Assembly: GCF_041228105.1 (NCBI RefSeq) | Contig: NZ_CP166097.1 | Span: forward strand, 5,146,001-5,210,000 | DNA: 64,000 nucleotides | Source of the DNA: Pectobacterium aroidearum | GTDB lineage: Bacteria; Pseudomonadota; Gammaproteobacteria; Enterobacterales; Enterobacteriaceae | Direction: 5' to 3' | Made by a program: the position numbers and the translations under genes | Shown: one piece after another, positions 1 to 9,701 of the stretch | How positions within the stretch are numbered: position 1 is the first letter of the stretch | How the letters are laid out: each line of letters opens with the position of its first letter | The notes under the pieces: model-generated | Database searches by the model: none | The model's input: only the letters and a program-made list of their open reading frames with translations | Told to the model about the DNA's origin: nothing

Positions 1-91
1 ATAATCGCGGCCATAAACTAACCGACGCTTCGCGGGAAGCCGAAATGGCTGACCGCGTGTGTCGAGCGGTGATAATGGAGAGATCGTAGAG

Positions 92-118
92 ATACTGCCT
101 GCCAATGGCTGGCAGTAT
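92..118 (-). terminator. Hairpin at the 3' end of the FAD oxidoreductase gene
   Basis: An 8-bp perfect inverted repeat, ATACTGCC at 92-99 and GGCAGTAT at 111-118, encloses an 11-nt loop that is itself partly palindromic. It begins at the stop codon of the minus-strand gene. No clear T tract follows on the minus strand, so intrinsic termination is uncertain and the hairpin may only protect the 3' end. Positions 1-91 contain no gene I can support. Confidence 0.4.
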
Positions 119-1431
119 TATCTCTCGCTGCGGGCTTTCCAGCGTTCGCTCGTCAGGTAACCGTTCACCCCCACATCCAGGAAAGGGCGTGGCGGCAGGT
201 AGTTCGCCTGCCCGAGCGATTGCATATCGCCAATCAGCGGGTTGTCTTCACCCAGTGCCAAATCCGCCAGAATATGTCCGGCAGCGGTTTGCTTCGACAG
301 ACCTGCCCCGTTACAGCCTGCTGACGCGTACACATTGTCGCTTAGCTGTCCCCAAATTGGTGCCCCGTTGCGTGTGACGCTAATCAGCCCTGACCAGGTA
401 TGCGCCATTTTCACATCACTCAACTGTGGGAACATGCGGGCAAAAATAGCCGCATGACGCCGCGCGTGGCGTCCGGTTTCTACCGCACTATTGACCAGCT
501 CCGGGGCAAATTTCACATGCTCCCGAATAAGGAAACGATGGTCACGCGTATAGCGTAGTGTGGCACTGGCTAGCGCATTGACCGGCGTTAGCCCCCAGTC
601 CGGCATGTCGCCCATACGTGCTATCTGTTCCGCATTCAGCGGTTCCGTCAGCGTCGCGAAAGTCGCCACGGCAAACACCCGACCATTGAACAACGGCAAG
701 CCACGCGCCGCGCCGTTAATCGCCATCATCAGCTTATCCGCCTGAATCTCGCCATAGGGCGTTTCCACGCGAATGCGCGAACCTGTCTCGATATTCAGTG
801 CCGGAGAATGGGCGTAAACCGTCACGTTCTTCGGCAGGTTCGCCACTAACCCAACCACCAGCGCCGCCGGGTTTAGCAGAATGCAATTGGGGGTATACAC
901 GGCGCGATGATAGAAAGACGTGCCGAGGCGACGAGCAAGCTCGTCTTTTTCCACCACCTGATAGGATTCACCCAGATCGTCCAATTCACGGACATAGGTG
1001 TCGATCAGGCCGTTGAACGTCGAACTGACCGCACAGTGATATTTACCCGCCACGCTCCAGTCGCACGCGATAGCATGGCGATCCACCTTCTCTTTCAGAT
1101 GCGCCACGCCGGACTGCAACAGACGGCGATAAGCCGCCGCTTTTTCCAGCTCGGCCGTCGAGCTGCCGATATTGTGCGGCAAATCGATGACGAAACCAGA
1201 ATTACGCCCAGAGGCATTGTCGCCAATCTCGCCGGCATCCAGCAGGATAATGTGTTTATCCGGGCGCTGTTCAGCCAGACGCTGTGCAAAGGCGATCCCC
1301 GCATAGCCTGCGCCGATCACCAGCCAGTCCGCGGTTATTTTTCCACGCTGCTGTGGGTAATTCGGTTTATCGATAAGATCTGCCGACCAGCCATTACGAT
1401 TCTGATCGAAAGGAAGGTGTTTGATTTTCAC
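118..1431 (-). CDS. FAD-dependent oxidoreductase, DAO/PuuB-OrdL type
   Basis: A 437-residue protein with an N-terminal Rossmann dinucleotide-binding motif (VIGAGYAG, near residues 38-45) followed by an ASGRNSGF segment. That pattern is typical of the D-amino-acid-oxidase/glycine-oxidase family, and especially of the PuuB/OrdL (gamma-glutamylputrescine oxidase) branch. Near the C-terminus SAGCNGAGLS is the second FAD contact. The family oxidises amines or amino acids with FAD and releases an imine or aldehyde plus H2O2. The substrate cannot be told from sequence. No puu genes, transporter or aldehyde dehydrogenase flank it, so it looks like a stand-alone gene. No signal peptide is seen, so it is probably cytoplasmic. 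The ATG at 1431 gives the usual family length. Confidence 0.8.
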   Translation of the reverse strand: MKIKHLPFDQNRNGWSADLIDKPNYPQQRGKITADWLVIGAGYAGIAFAQRLAEQRPDKHIILLDAGEIGDNASGRNSGFVIDLPHNIGSSTAELEKAAAYRRLLQSGVAHLKEKVDRHAIACDWSVAGKYHCAVSSTFNGLIDTYVRELDDLGESYQVVEKDELARRLGTSFYHRAVYTPNCILLNPAALVVGLVANLPKNVTVYAHSPALNIETGSRIRVETPYGEIQADKLMMAINGAARGLPLFNGRVFAVATFATLTEPLNAEQIARMGDMPDWGLTPVNALASATLRYTRDHRFLIREHVKFAPELVNSAVETGRHARRHAAIFARMFPQLSDVKMAHTWSGLISVTRNGAPIWGQLSDNVYASAGCNGAGLSKQTAAGHILADLALGEDNPLIGDMQSLGQANYLPPRPFLDVGVNGYLTSERWKARSER

Positions 1432-1573
1432 AATGGTGTAAGCCTTGAGGAGAACGGGTTGTACCGAAAGGCGGAACAGAAACCCGACGATACGTAATAC
1501 GGATTAAGATAAAGAAAGGCAGGAAGCGGTGTCCAGCAAGAAATGTATATATTTTAAATAATTGGCGTGTACA

Positions 1574-1773
<200 letters not shown>

Positions 1774-1774
1774 A

Positions 1775-1798
1775 GAGCGCCTGCGAATACAGGCGCTC
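1775..1798 (-). terminator. Probable gdhA terminator
   Basis: A perfect 9-bp stem (GAGCGCCTG / CAGGCGCTC) with a 6-nt loop lies 16 bp downstream of the gdhA stop on the minus strand. Only a weak T run follows, and it merges into the family A repeat. Confidence 0.55.
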
Positions 1799-1813
1799 AG
1801 AAGGACTAAGGCG

Positions 1814-3157
1814 TTACACCACGCCCTGCGCCAGCATCGCGTCGGCCACTTTTACAAAGCCCGCCACGTTGGCACCGCGCACGTAGTTAGTCTGGTTGCC
1901 TTCGCCACCGTACTGCACACATGCAGTGTGAATATCCAGCATGATGTGATGCAGACGCGCATCCACCTTCTCGGCTTTCCAGCCCAAACGCGCCGCGTTC
2001 TGCGCCATTTCCAGCCCGGATGTCGCTACGCCGCCCGCGTTAGCCGCTTTGCCCGGTGCAAACAGCACGCCCGCATCCAGGAACGCATCGGTCGCCGGGA
2101 TCGTCGTTGGCATGTTCGCGCCTTCTGCCACGGCTTTCACCCCGTTAGCAATCAGCGTCTGTGCCGCTGGCAGGTCCAGCTCATTCTGTGTGGCGCACGG
2201 CAGTGCGATGTCTACCGGCACTTCCCACGGCGTTTTACCTGCAAGGTAGGTCAGCTTCGCTTCACGCGCATAATCTTCCACGCGACCATAGCGTTTATTT
2301 TTGATCTCTTCCAGCAGCGCCAGTTTCTCTGGGGTAAACCCGTTCTCATCCACCACCGTGCCGTTGGAATCCGATGCCGTGACCACACGCGCACCCAGCT
2401 CCATTGCTTTTTCAATCGCATACTGCGCCACATTACCGGAGCCGGACACCGCAACGCGCATGCCTTCAAAGCTCAGACCGTGGCGTTTCAGCATCGCTTC
2501 CGTGAAGTAGATCAGGCCGTAGCCCGTCGCTTCAGGACGGATCAGACTGCCGCCGAACGACAGCCCTTTACCGGTGAAGACACATGCGGTGTTGTTGGTC
2601 AGCTTCTTCATCATACCGGTCATGAAACCGACTTCGCGGCCACCCACGCCGATATCGCCCGCCGGAACGTCCGTATCAGCGCCCAGATGACGATACAGTT
2701 CCGTCATCAGCGCCTGACAGAAACGCATGATTTCGCCCTGGCTTTTCCCTTTCGGGTTAAAGTCCGAACCGCCTTTACCGCCGCCCATTGGCAGCGTTGT
2801 CAGCGCATTCTTGAACGTCTGTTCGAAGCCGAGGAATTTCAGAATCGACAGGTTAACGGACGGATGGAAACGCATGCCGCCTTTGTACGGCCCGATCGCG
2901 GAGCTAAACTGGACACGCCAGGCACGGTTCACCTGTACCTGACCTTTGTCGTCCGTCCACGCGACGCGAAACTGAATCACACGTTCCGGTTCTACCAATC
3001 GCTCCAGCAGGCTGTAATCCGCATAGTGAGGGTTCTGCTCCAGAAAAGGCCACAGAGTCGAAAGCACTTCATTAACGGCCTGTAGAAATTCAGGCTGATG
3101 CGGATCGCGTTGTTGAACAGAATCAAGAAAACTCGCCAGAGATACGATTTGTGCCAT
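1814..3157 (-). CDS. gdhA: NADP-specific glutamate dehydrogenase
   Basis: A 447-residue protein, the length of E. coli GdhA. It catalyses reductive amination of 2-oxoglutarate with NH4+ and NADPH, the high-ammonium route to glutamate. Visible motifs are the substrate-binding and catalytic stretch PMGGGKGGSDF with its catalytic lysine, the PAGDIGVGGREVG loop, and the Rossmann motif VSGSGNVAQYA of the coenzyme domain. The protein is typical of the hexameric small GDH class. The start ATG at 3157 is preceded by an AGGAG-like ribosome-binding site (complement of cagctcctg). The gene is monocistronic, with uspA in the same direction upstream and a repeat element downstream. glnA, the low-ammonium route, is also in this window. 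Confidence 0.97.
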   Translation of the reverse strand: MAQIVSLASFLDSVQQRDPHQPEFLQAVNEVLSTLWPFLEQNPHYADYSLLERLVEPERVIQFRVAWTDDKGQVQVNRAWRVQFSSAIGPYKGGMRFHPSVNLSILKFLGFEQTFKNALTTLPMGGGKGGSDFNPKGKSQGEIMRFCQALMTELYRHLGADTDVPAGDIGVGGREVGFMTGMMKKLTNNTACVFTGKGLSFGGSLIRPEATGYGLIYFTEAMLKRHGLSFEGMRVAVSGSGNVAQYAIEKAMELGARVVTASDSNGTVVDENGFTPEKLALLEEIKNKRYGRVEDYAREAKLTYLAGKTPWEVPVDIALPCATQNELDLPAAQTLIANGVKAVAEGANMPTTIPATDAFLDAGVLFAPGKAANAGGVATSGLEMAQNAARLGWKAEKVDARLHHIMLDIHTACVQYGGEGNQTNYVRGANVAGFVKVADAMLAQGVV

Positions 3158-3383
3158 GAACAGCTCCTGATTGAACGAATAAGCTCCCTTCTGCTTCTTT
3201 ATTTTTAGACACGCAGAAGCTTGTGGGATCGATGAAAATGATGTTGTGTCCTCTGGACTATAACACTGGCGATGGATATTTAAGCAAGCGTTTTCTTTTC
3301 AGATAAACGTTAGAATCCAATGAGATAGGAAGGGTTTTTCGGCGATTTAGGAAAGGAAATTTGACATAAGTTTTTGTTATATA

Positions 3384-3414
3384 ACAAAAGGCACAGCCTT
3401 GAAGCCGTGCCTTT
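3384..3414 (-). terminator. uspA terminator
   Basis: AAAGGCAC (3387-3394) pairs with GTGCCTTT (3407-3414). On the minus strand the stem is followed by a T-rich run (TTTTGTTAT), as expected for an intrinsic terminator 35 bp after the uspA stop. Confidence 0.7.
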
Positions 3415-3448
3415 CGTCACTGAAAAAAAATGCAAAAAAAGCTAATTT

Positions 3449-3886
3449 TTATTCGTCTTCATCATCACGCAGCGGCACGATGAGCATGTCGACATGCACG
3501 GTATTAATCAGCTGGCGCGCCGAAGACATCAATTTGCTCCAGAAGTCCTGATGGTGGCCGCACAGCACCAAATCGGCGTCGTATTTCTTAATCGCATCAA
3601 CCAGTACTTGTCCTAAATCACCGCTGCCGCTCAGCGTCTCGCTGATGGGGTAGCCCGCGTTCTGTGACAGCTCGGTTAACGCGTTCTGGGTTTCTTCGGA
3701 GATACGCTGTTGCATGTCGCCCAGATTGACGTCGATAAGCCCCGTGTAGAGATCGGAGTAGTTCACATCAACGTGGATTAACGAAACTTTCGCATTGTAC
3801 GGTCTCGCCATTGAAACGGCTTTTTCCACTAACACTTTGCTTTCTGGAGAAAGGTCAACAGCAATAAGGATGTGTTTGTAAGCCAT
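3449..3886 (-). CDS. uspA: Universal stress protein A
   Basis: A 145-residue protein with the UspA start [16 protein letters not shown] and the acidic C-terminal tail DDEDE seen in enterobacterial UspA (144 residues in E. coli). UspA is a cytoplasmic dimer that accumulates in growth arrest and stress and protects against DNA damage and oxidative stress. The ATP-binding G-2x-G-9x-G(S/T) motif of the other USP branch is not evident, as is typical of the UspA subgroup. It lies divergent from uspB across a 555-bp gap, and pitA follows uspB, the same uspA-uspB-pitA-yhiN order as in E. coli. Confidence 0.95.
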   Translation of the reverse strand: MAYKHILIAVDLSPESKVLVEKAVSMARPYNAKVSLIHVDVNYSDLYTGLIDVNLGDMQQRISEETQNALTELSQNAGYPISETLSGSGDLGQVLVDAIKKYDADLVLCGHHQDFWSKLMSSARQLINTVHVDMLIVPLRDDEDE

Positions 3887-4441
3887 AATAAGACTCCTTC
3901 CGTAAAGACTAATTAAGGGTTAGCAGCTATTTCTCCTGCCAATCTGATACTTAACAGCGGATTATAGGATAGCACTCATCCGCAGTATCGGACTGTTCAG
4001 TTGATCACAACCCGTTTTCAAACCTGTTAATTCTATTGATAAGTGTAGTAGAAACCGCTCCTTTTCACAGTTAAATCGCGCAGCTTCTCCTTTCAGAAAG
4101 GGCATTATCTCGCCGAAAATCGTCCTTAATGCCGATTGCGCCTGCCTCTCTGGCACAAAAGAACATTCTTCTTCTACACTACAAGTAGGGGACGGTGCGC
4201 CTGTCCGCCGTCCTCTGGGATGAAAAACGAGAACGGGGCTAGCCGTGATGCTGTTGGCTATCCAAAATGACAATAAAATCGTGCGTAAGCACGTGGCATA
4301 ACTATTCGTCGTCGAAAAACATCGCAGAAAAATGTCGTAGATAAGCGTCGCAGGTCATCGTAACGCTTGTCATCGGTCACAGGTGGGCAACGGGAATGTG
4401 TGGCTATCGTATCTGACGAATAGAACGACCGGGAGGGAAGC
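3887..4441. other. Divergent uspA-uspB intergenic region, no gene supported
   Basis: This gap carries the promoters of both stress genes. Minus-strand reading frames at about 3962-4273 and 4258-4491 have no recognisable protein features or convincing ribosome-binding sites, and I do not call them. Specific promoter elements could not be assigned with confidence. Confidence 0.6.
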
Positions 4442-4777
4442 ATGATTAGTACATTTGCGCTTTTCTGGGCTTTATGTATCGTCTGCATCATTAATATGGC
4501 GAGATACTACTCTTCATTGCGCGTGTTACTGCTGGTTTTGCGTGACTGTGACCCGCTACTTTACCAATACGTTGACGGAGGGGGATTCTTTACCTCGCAC
4601 GGCCAGCCAAGCAAGCAAATCAGGCTGGTAGGCTATATCTACGCACAACGCTATCTTGATCATCACGACCCTGAGTTTATTCGCCGCTGCGAGCGGGTGC
4701 GGGGACAATTCCTGCTCACGACCGCCCTATGTGGCCTTATTGTCATCAGCCTGATTGCCATGATGATATGGTATTAA
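4442..4777 (+). CDS. uspB: Universal stress protein B (membrane)
   Basis: A 111-residue protein, identical in length to E. coli UspB. It has an N-terminal membrane segment ([19 protein letters not shown]) and a C-terminal one ([21 protein letters not shown]), with a basic central stretch between them. In E. coli uspB is RpoS-dependent and needed for ethanol resistance in stationary phase. A strong GGGAGG ribosome-binding site lies just before the ATG. It is divergent from uspA and convergent with pitA. Confidence 0.92.
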
Positions 4778-4851
4778 AACATCGTACTTATATAATTATT
4801 GGTACTTACACACTCTCTGGTATTAACACCATGAACGTCGATAAAAAGTAA

Positions 4852-4884
4852 AAAGGCGATTCCCCACAGAATCGCCTTTTTTTA
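4852..4884 (+). terminator. uspB terminator
   Basis: An 11-bp stem, AAAGGCGATTC (4852-4862) with GAATCGCCTTT (4869-4879), a 6-nt loop and a following T run: a textbook intrinsic terminator. Confidence 0.9.
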
Positions 4885-4914
4885 TGACGAACATCCTTGT
4901 CCGTCCCCCTGTGG

Positions 4915-4955
4915 GCCGCCGCAAGCGGCGTTGAAAAACGTTCCCTACGTTTTTT
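4915..4955 (-). repeat. Family B repeat fragment (two hairpins)
   Basis: On the minus strand this reads AAAAACGTAGGGAACGTTTTT, then CAACGCCGCTTGCGGCGGCC. The same hairpin order is found in the 24125-24305 and 49318-49440 elements. It lies 22 bp after the pitA stop and its A/T-flanked hairpin could serve as the pitA terminator. Confidence 0.65.
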
Positions 4956-4976
4956 ATGCGTGATGAATGACCGCAG

Positions 4977-6482
4977 TTAAATCAGCTTCAATGCCAGCCA
5001 GTACAGCGTCCCGGACATCAGCATCGAGATAGGCAACGTCAGCACCCAGGCCAGCAGGATACTTCTTATCGTTTTACCCTGTACGCCACCACCGTCAGCA
5101 ATCATCGTCCCGGCAACCGCCGAGGACAATACGTGCGTGGTGGAAACTGGCATACCGGTGTAGCTGGCAACGCCAATCGACAGAGCCGCCGTCACCTGCG
5201 CCGAAACGCCCTGTGCATAGGTCATGCCTTTCTTACCAATCTTCTCGCCGATGGTCACAGCTACGCGTTTCCAGCCCACCATTGTGCCTAGAGACAGCGC
5301 CAGTGCGACAGCGACGATAATCCAGAGAGGCGCATACTCAACTGTCTGCAGCATGTCTTTACGCAGATTGCTCAGGTAGCGTTTATCTTCACCCGACGTT
5401 TCTGGCAGCTTGATCACCCGATCCATCGTATCCGAGATACACATCAGCAGGCGACGCACTCTGCTACGATCGTCAGGGTTCAACTGGTCGTAACTTTTCA
5501 GGTTATTCAGCAGGCCCTGTGTACGCTCAATCGCAATCATCACGCGTGAACTGTCACAGTGAAATTCTTTCTGGCCATTGCCGGGAATCGTGTTTTCCGG
5601 TGCAGGAATCACAGGCGGAGACAGATCGATAACGTGCGTCAATGCGTCGCCGTGCTGCTTGTAATATTCCTGCAAATTGACAACGGCATCGCGGGTACGA
5701 CTGATGTCATAGCCAGATGCGTTCATGTTGACAATGAATCCGGCTGGCGCGACGCCAATCAGTACCAGCATAATCAAACCGATACCTTTCTGACCGTCGT
5801 TTGCCCCGTGAGAGAAGCTCACCCCAATCGCCGATAGAATCAGCGCGGTACGCGTCCAGAATGGCGGCTTGCGTTTGCCATCCTGCTTCTCGCGATCGAC
5901 AGGCGTCAGGTGCACACGTTTACGCTTTTTACTGTTGTTCCAGAACCGACGCAGCACCAGCAGCATCAGACCCGCAACCACCATCCCCACAATCGGCGAT
6001 AGCAACAGCGACAGGAAAATGCTGATCATTTTCGGCACGTTCAACGCATCCACGACGGAAGTATTCGTCAACAGCGCGTTGGTCAAACCAATACCGATAA
6101 TGGAACCGATCAGCGTGTGAGAACTGGAGGCAGGAATACCGAAATACCAGGTACCCAGGTTCCAGATAATGGCGGCCAGCAGCATGGAAAACACCATTGC
6201 CAAGCCGTGCGCCGAACTCACGTTCAGCAGTAAATCCGTGGGGAGAAGGTGAACAATCGCATAGGCTACGCTCAGGCCGCCCAGCAGTACACCAAAGAAG
6301 TTAAAGATACCCGCCATAACAACGGCAAACTCTGCGCGCATAGCGCGGGTATAAATAACAGTGGCAACGGCATTCGCAGTATCGTGAAAACCGTTAATGG
6401 CTTCATACATGAGTACAAACAACAAAGCCAATATCAACATCAGGCCGGTGTAGTAATCCAGTCCGGCAAATAAATGTAGCAT
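4977..6482 (-). CDS. pitA: Low-affinity inorganic phosphate transporter
   Basis: A 501-residue integral inner-membrane protein of the PiT family (E. coli PitA has 499). It is a proton symporter for metal-phosphate complexes. The duplicated family signature is visible as [18 protein letters not shown] near the N-terminus and as the later [10 protein letters not shown] motif. A hydrophilic cytoplasmic loop (about residues 190-400) separates the two membrane halves. It is convergent with uspB and divergent from yhiN, as in E. coli. Confidence 0.96.
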   Translation of the reverse strand: MLHLFAGLDYYTGLMLILALLFVLMYEAINGFHDTANAVATVIYTRAMRAEFAVVMAGIFNFFGVLLGGLSVAYAIVHLLPTDLLLNVSSAHGLAMVFSMLLAAIIWNLGTWYFGIPASSSHTLIGSIIGIGLTNALLTNTSVVDALNVPKMISIFLSLLLSPIVGMVVAGLMLLVLRRFWNNSKKRKRVHLTPVDREKQDGKRKPPFWTRTALILSAIGVSFSHGANDGQKGIGLIMLVLIGVAPAGFIVNMNASGYDISRTRDAVVNLQEYYKQHGDALTHVIDLSPPVIPAPENTIPGNGQKEFHCDSSRVMIAIERTQGLLNNLKSYDQLNPDDRSRVRRLLMCISDTMDRVIKLPETSGEDKRYLSNLRKDMLQTVEYAPLWIIVAVALALSLGTMVGWKRVAVTIGEKIGKKGMTYAQGVSAQVTAALSIGVASYTGMPVSTTHVLSSAVAGTMIADGGGVQGKTIRSILLAWVLTLPISMLMSGTLYWLALKLI

Positions 6483-6758
6483 AAACGTTAGGCCATTTAG
6501 TGGTCATGAACGCGGCGCATTATCGGCGACAAGCAGGGGTCGGGAAAAGCAAAATATGACATTTTTTTGACTTAATATGTGATGGGGATCGACGGAGAAA
6601 TCACTTAATCAATAAAAATCAAATAATTATATATTATTACTAAAATACGCAAATTGTTACGCTGGTATCGAACAAAAACCAACACTACAATTTGCCGCCC
6701 CGTGGCTTATGCTTGCGGCCATCCAAGAAAATCTATTCACTCATCGGAGAAATGCATT

Positions 6759-7958
6759 GTGGAACAGTTTGACGCTGTCATCATCGGTGCCGGTGCAGCA
6801 GGCATGTTTTGCGCAGCACAGGCGGGACAACGCGGACTGCGTGTGCTATTGCTCGATAACGGCAAGAAGGCTGGCCGGAAAATATTGATGTCCGGCGGCG
6901 GTCGCTGCAACTTTACCAATATGTATGCAGAACCCGCGGCGTACCTGTCTCACAATCCTCACTTTTGCAAATCGGCACTAGCGCGTTATACCCAATGGGA
7001 TTTCATCAGTCTGGTCAACAGCCATCGCATCGCTTACCACGAGAAAACGCTCGGCCAGCTATTCTGCGATGATTCCGCACAGCAAATCGTTGACATGCTG
7101 GTAACAGAGTGCGAACGAGCTAACGTCACTCTCCGTCTGCGTAGTGAAGTCACCTCGGTAGAAAAATCAGACGATCTATTCACCATCCAGCTAAACAACG
7201 GCACATCATTCCAAAGCGCATCGCTGGTTGTTGCCTGCGGCGGCCTGTCGATGCCGGGCCTGGGCGCGACGCCGTTCGGCTACCAGCTTGCTGCACAGTT
7301 CGATATCAACGTGCTCCCCACTCGCGCCGCGTTAGTGCCTTTCACATTGCATAAGCAGCTGCTCGAACAGCTGCAAACGCTCTCCGGCGTCTCTGTGCCT
7401 ACCGTTGTCACCGCAGAAAACGGCGTGACGTTCCGTGAAAACATTCTGTTCACGCACCGTGGGCTCTCTGGCCCTGCTATTTTGCAGATCTCCAGCTACT
7501 GGCAGGCCGGGGAATTCGTCACCATCAATCTGCTGCCCGACCGCGATCTCACCCAGCTCATTAATGACGAACGCATCGCTCACCCAAACCAAAGTCTGAA
7601 AAACACGCTGGCGCAGTGGCTGCCTAAACGACTGGTTGAATGTCTGCAAGCGTTAGGACAACTGCCGGACGTCACATTGAAACAGCTCAACAGCGCACAG
7701 CAAACACAGATGGAACAGAGCCTGCAACAGTGGCGCGTACAACCAAACGGCACGGAGGGCTACCGCACTGCCGAAGTGACCATCGGCGGCGTTGACACCC
7801 GCGCGCTGTCCTCCAAAACCATGGAAGCCAACGCGGTGCCGGGGCTGTATTTCATCGGTGAAGTGGTCGATGTGACCGGCTGGCTCGGCGGCTATAATTT
7901 CCAATGGGCATGGAGCTCCGCATGGGCGTGTGCGCAGGCGCTGCCTTTTAGTAAATAG
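6759..7958 (+). CDS. yhiN: NAD(P)/FAD-dependent oxidoreductase YhiN (HI0933 family)
   Basis: A 399-residue flavoprotein of the HI0933/BaiN-like family. The GTG at 6759 is preferred: GGAGA lies 8 nt upstream and the product then begins VEQFDAVIIGAGAAGMFCA, matching E. coli YhiN. The longer frame back to 6654 adds 35 residues unlike the family. The N-terminal GAGAAG Rossmann motif, the MSGGGRCNFTN motif and the C-terminal GWLGGYNFQWAWSSAWA FAD-contact segment are all present. The physiological reaction is not established in enterobacteria. It is divergent from pitA, as in E. coli. Confidence 0.92.
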   Translation: MEQFDAVIIGAGAAGMFCAAQAGQRGLRVLLLDNGKKAGRKILMSGGGRCNFTNMYAEPAAYLSHNPHFCKSALARYTQWDFISLVNSHRIAYHEKTLGQLFCDDSAQQIVDMLVTECERANVTLRLRSEVTSVEKSDDLFTIQLNNGTSFQSASLVVACGGLSMPGLGATPFGYQLAAQFDINVLPTRAALVPFTLHKQLLEQLQTLSGVSVPTVVTAENGVTFRENILFTHRGLSGPAILQISSYWQAGEFVTINLLPDRDLTQLINDERIAHPNQSLKNTLAQWLPKRLVECLQALGQLPDVTLKQLNSAQQTQMEQSLQQWRVQPNGTEGYRTAEVTIGGVDTRALSSKTMEANAVPGLYFIGEVVDVTGWLGGYNFQWAWSSAWACAQALPFSK

Positions 7959-8047
7959 GCACTATAATAACCATTCAGTGATCTCCTTTAATGCATGGAC
8001 ATGGAGAAAAGGACGTCTCTACATAGGCCTCCGCTGCCAGAAAGGAA

Positions 8048-9661
8048 ATGTGGATGAGTCCCAGACTTAACAAACATAAAATCAACCTCTTGCAGTTACT
8101 GGTTGCTGGCATACTGCCGCTGCTGCTTGGGTTGTTGTTCACTTTTGTTGAGTCCAGATTAATGGTAAAGCGGGATTTGGAATCCACTGCGCAAATCGCG
8201 ATGAATCATGCCGAGAATATTTCGGCACAGGCATGGAAGATGGTAGATCGTCTCCAGCGCTTCCATGGTCAGCCCTGCAACATTATCGGCGATGAATTGC
8301 AGCGCCTCGGTTCGGTCTTTTCTTACTTTCGTGCCATTGGCGTTATCCATAATACCAATGTCTATTGCTCTTCAACGTTTGGCAGCACACTGACGCCAAT
8401 CAGCCGCGTCATTCAACAACCGCTGCCAGAGACGTATTCTGAACGCTGGAGCCTGTCGATTGCTGGTTCAGACAACGTGAAAGAACGGCCGGCGCTGATT
8501 TTTGTCCAGATGCCTCTTACGGGTGACGGCGCTTACGCCATGGTCGATGCGCAATATCTGATCGACCTCATGATTGCGATTAGCAAAATACGCGGCTACC
8601 AACTTACCCTGAAAATGGATAACGGCCATCCGATTCAAACTGGCCCGGCGATTACGCCCCGCATCGGCCTATTTTCTACCTCTGCGCTTGAAATCAGGTC
8701 GAGCCGATTCCCGATTACGCTCAATATCACCGCCCCAGCTTCTCAGGAAATAGCGAACTGGAAGCAGGCTTTCTTCACGTTTCTGCCACTGGCGATTATT
8801 CTCTCTCTGCTTTTCACTACGGCGATCTGGTACTGGCAAAAACGTAAATTATTATTCCGCGACGAAATCCGCAAAGGCATCGCTAACGGCGAGTTTTCCG
8901 TCTATTACCAGCCCATCTATGATGCAGAATCGCAAACCTGCACCGGCGTTGAGACGTTACTGCGCTGGCGACGTAGCAACGGGAAGTGGATCAGACCTGA
9001 TATATTTATCTCTGCCGCCGAAGCTGAAAGTATGATTATTCCCATCACTCGGCACTTATTTGATCTGGTGGCATCAGATATTGCCAGTTGGCAGGTAAAG
9101 CCGGGGTTTCATCTGGGGCTCAACGTTGCAGCCGAACACCTGCATCATCCCAGTTTTGTATCAGACGTACACCGTTTCGCAGAGAAGGTCGCTTCTCATT
9201 CATTAAGCATTTCTCTGGAACTGACGGAACGTAACCTCATCAGCAATGGCCCTGAAATCATACAGCGCCTGCATCAGCTACGTGAAGATGGCTTTATGAT
9301 TACCATTGATGACTTTGGTACCGGACACTGTTCACTCTCTTATCTGCAAAACTTTCCGCTAGATTGCCTGAAAATAGACCAAGGATTCGTTAGCGCAATT
9401 TCATCACCAGATGAAGAAGCGCCAATTCTTGATGCCATTATTAATTTGAGCCATCGCATCAATCTTCAATCCGTCGCGGAAGGCGTAGAAACCAAACAGC
9501 AGCTCATGTATTTACAACAGCACGGCGTCAAATATATACAGGGATTCCTTTACGCTAAGCCGATGGATAATGAATCGTTTCTCGTCTGGCTTCACTACAA
9601 TGGCAATAAATCGATAGAGAGCTTTATGATGAAAAATGAAGAAGGGAAGAAGAACGACTAA
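8048..9661 (+). CDS. Membrane CSS-motif EAL cyclic-di-GMP phosphodiesterase
   Basis: A 537-residue protein. A membrane segment at about 13-33 is followed by a periplasmic CSS-type sensor (C77 and the C107-S108-S109 motif), a second membrane segment at about 240-262 and a cytoplasmic EAL domain (about 270-520). Catalytic features are ETLLRW (the EAL motif as ETL), the N in GLNVAAEH, the E in ELTERN, the DDFGTG metal motif, the LKIDQGFV lysine and AEGVET, so the enzyme looks active. It should hydrolyse c-di-GMP to pGpG. In E. coli CSS-EAL enzymes the two cysteines form a periplasmic disulfide that restrains activity. The nearby OmpX-type gene is convergent. ATG 8048 has AAAGGA just upstream; ATG 8054 is a close alternative. 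Confidence 0.9.
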   Translation: MWMSPRLNKHKINLLQLLVAGILPLLLGLLFTFVESRLMVKRDLESTAQIAMNHAENISAQAWKMVDRLQRFHGQPCNIIGDELQRLGSVFSYFRAIGVIHNTNVYCSSTFGSTLTPISRVIQQPLPETYSERWSLSIAGSDNVKERPALIFVQMPLTGDGAYAMVDAQYLIDLMIAISKIRGYQLTLKMDNGHPIQTGPAITPRIGLFSTSALEIRSSRFPITLNITAPASQEIANWKQAFFTFLPLAIILSLLFTTAIWYWQKRKLLFRDEIRKGIANGEFSVYYQPIYDAESQTCTGVETLLRWRRSNGKWIRPDIFISAAEAESMIIPITRHLFDLVASDIASWQVKPGFHLGLNVAAEHLHHPSFVSDVHRFAEKVASHSLSISLELTERNLISNGPEIIQRLHQLREDGFMITIDDFGTGHCSLSYLQNFPLDCLKIDQGFVSAISSPDEEAPILDAIINLSHRINLQSVAEGVETKQQLMYLQQHGVKYIQGFLYAKPMDNESFLVWLHYNGNKSIESFMMKNEEGKKND

Positions 9662-9687
9662 CCGGCGGAAACATGTCCACCGGTTTT
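9661..9687. terminator. Bidirectional terminator between EAL gene and porin gene
   Basis: ACCGGCGGA and TCCACCGGT pair (one G-U type mismatch) around a 6-nt loop, starting at the stop codon of the EAL gene and followed by TTTTC. It lies between two convergent genes and can serve both. Confidence 0.65.
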
Positions 9688-9701
9688 CGATATCAGATAA
9701 A

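Noticed and set aside
1928..3085. Long (385-codon) plus-strand frame opposite gdhA
   Set aside because: It is the complement of gdhA codons; His/Arg-rich with no family features.
3962..4491. Minus-strand reading frames of 103 and 77 codons between uspA and uspB
   Set aside because: No ribosome-binding site, no domain or membrane pattern, and they fall in the divergent promoter region.
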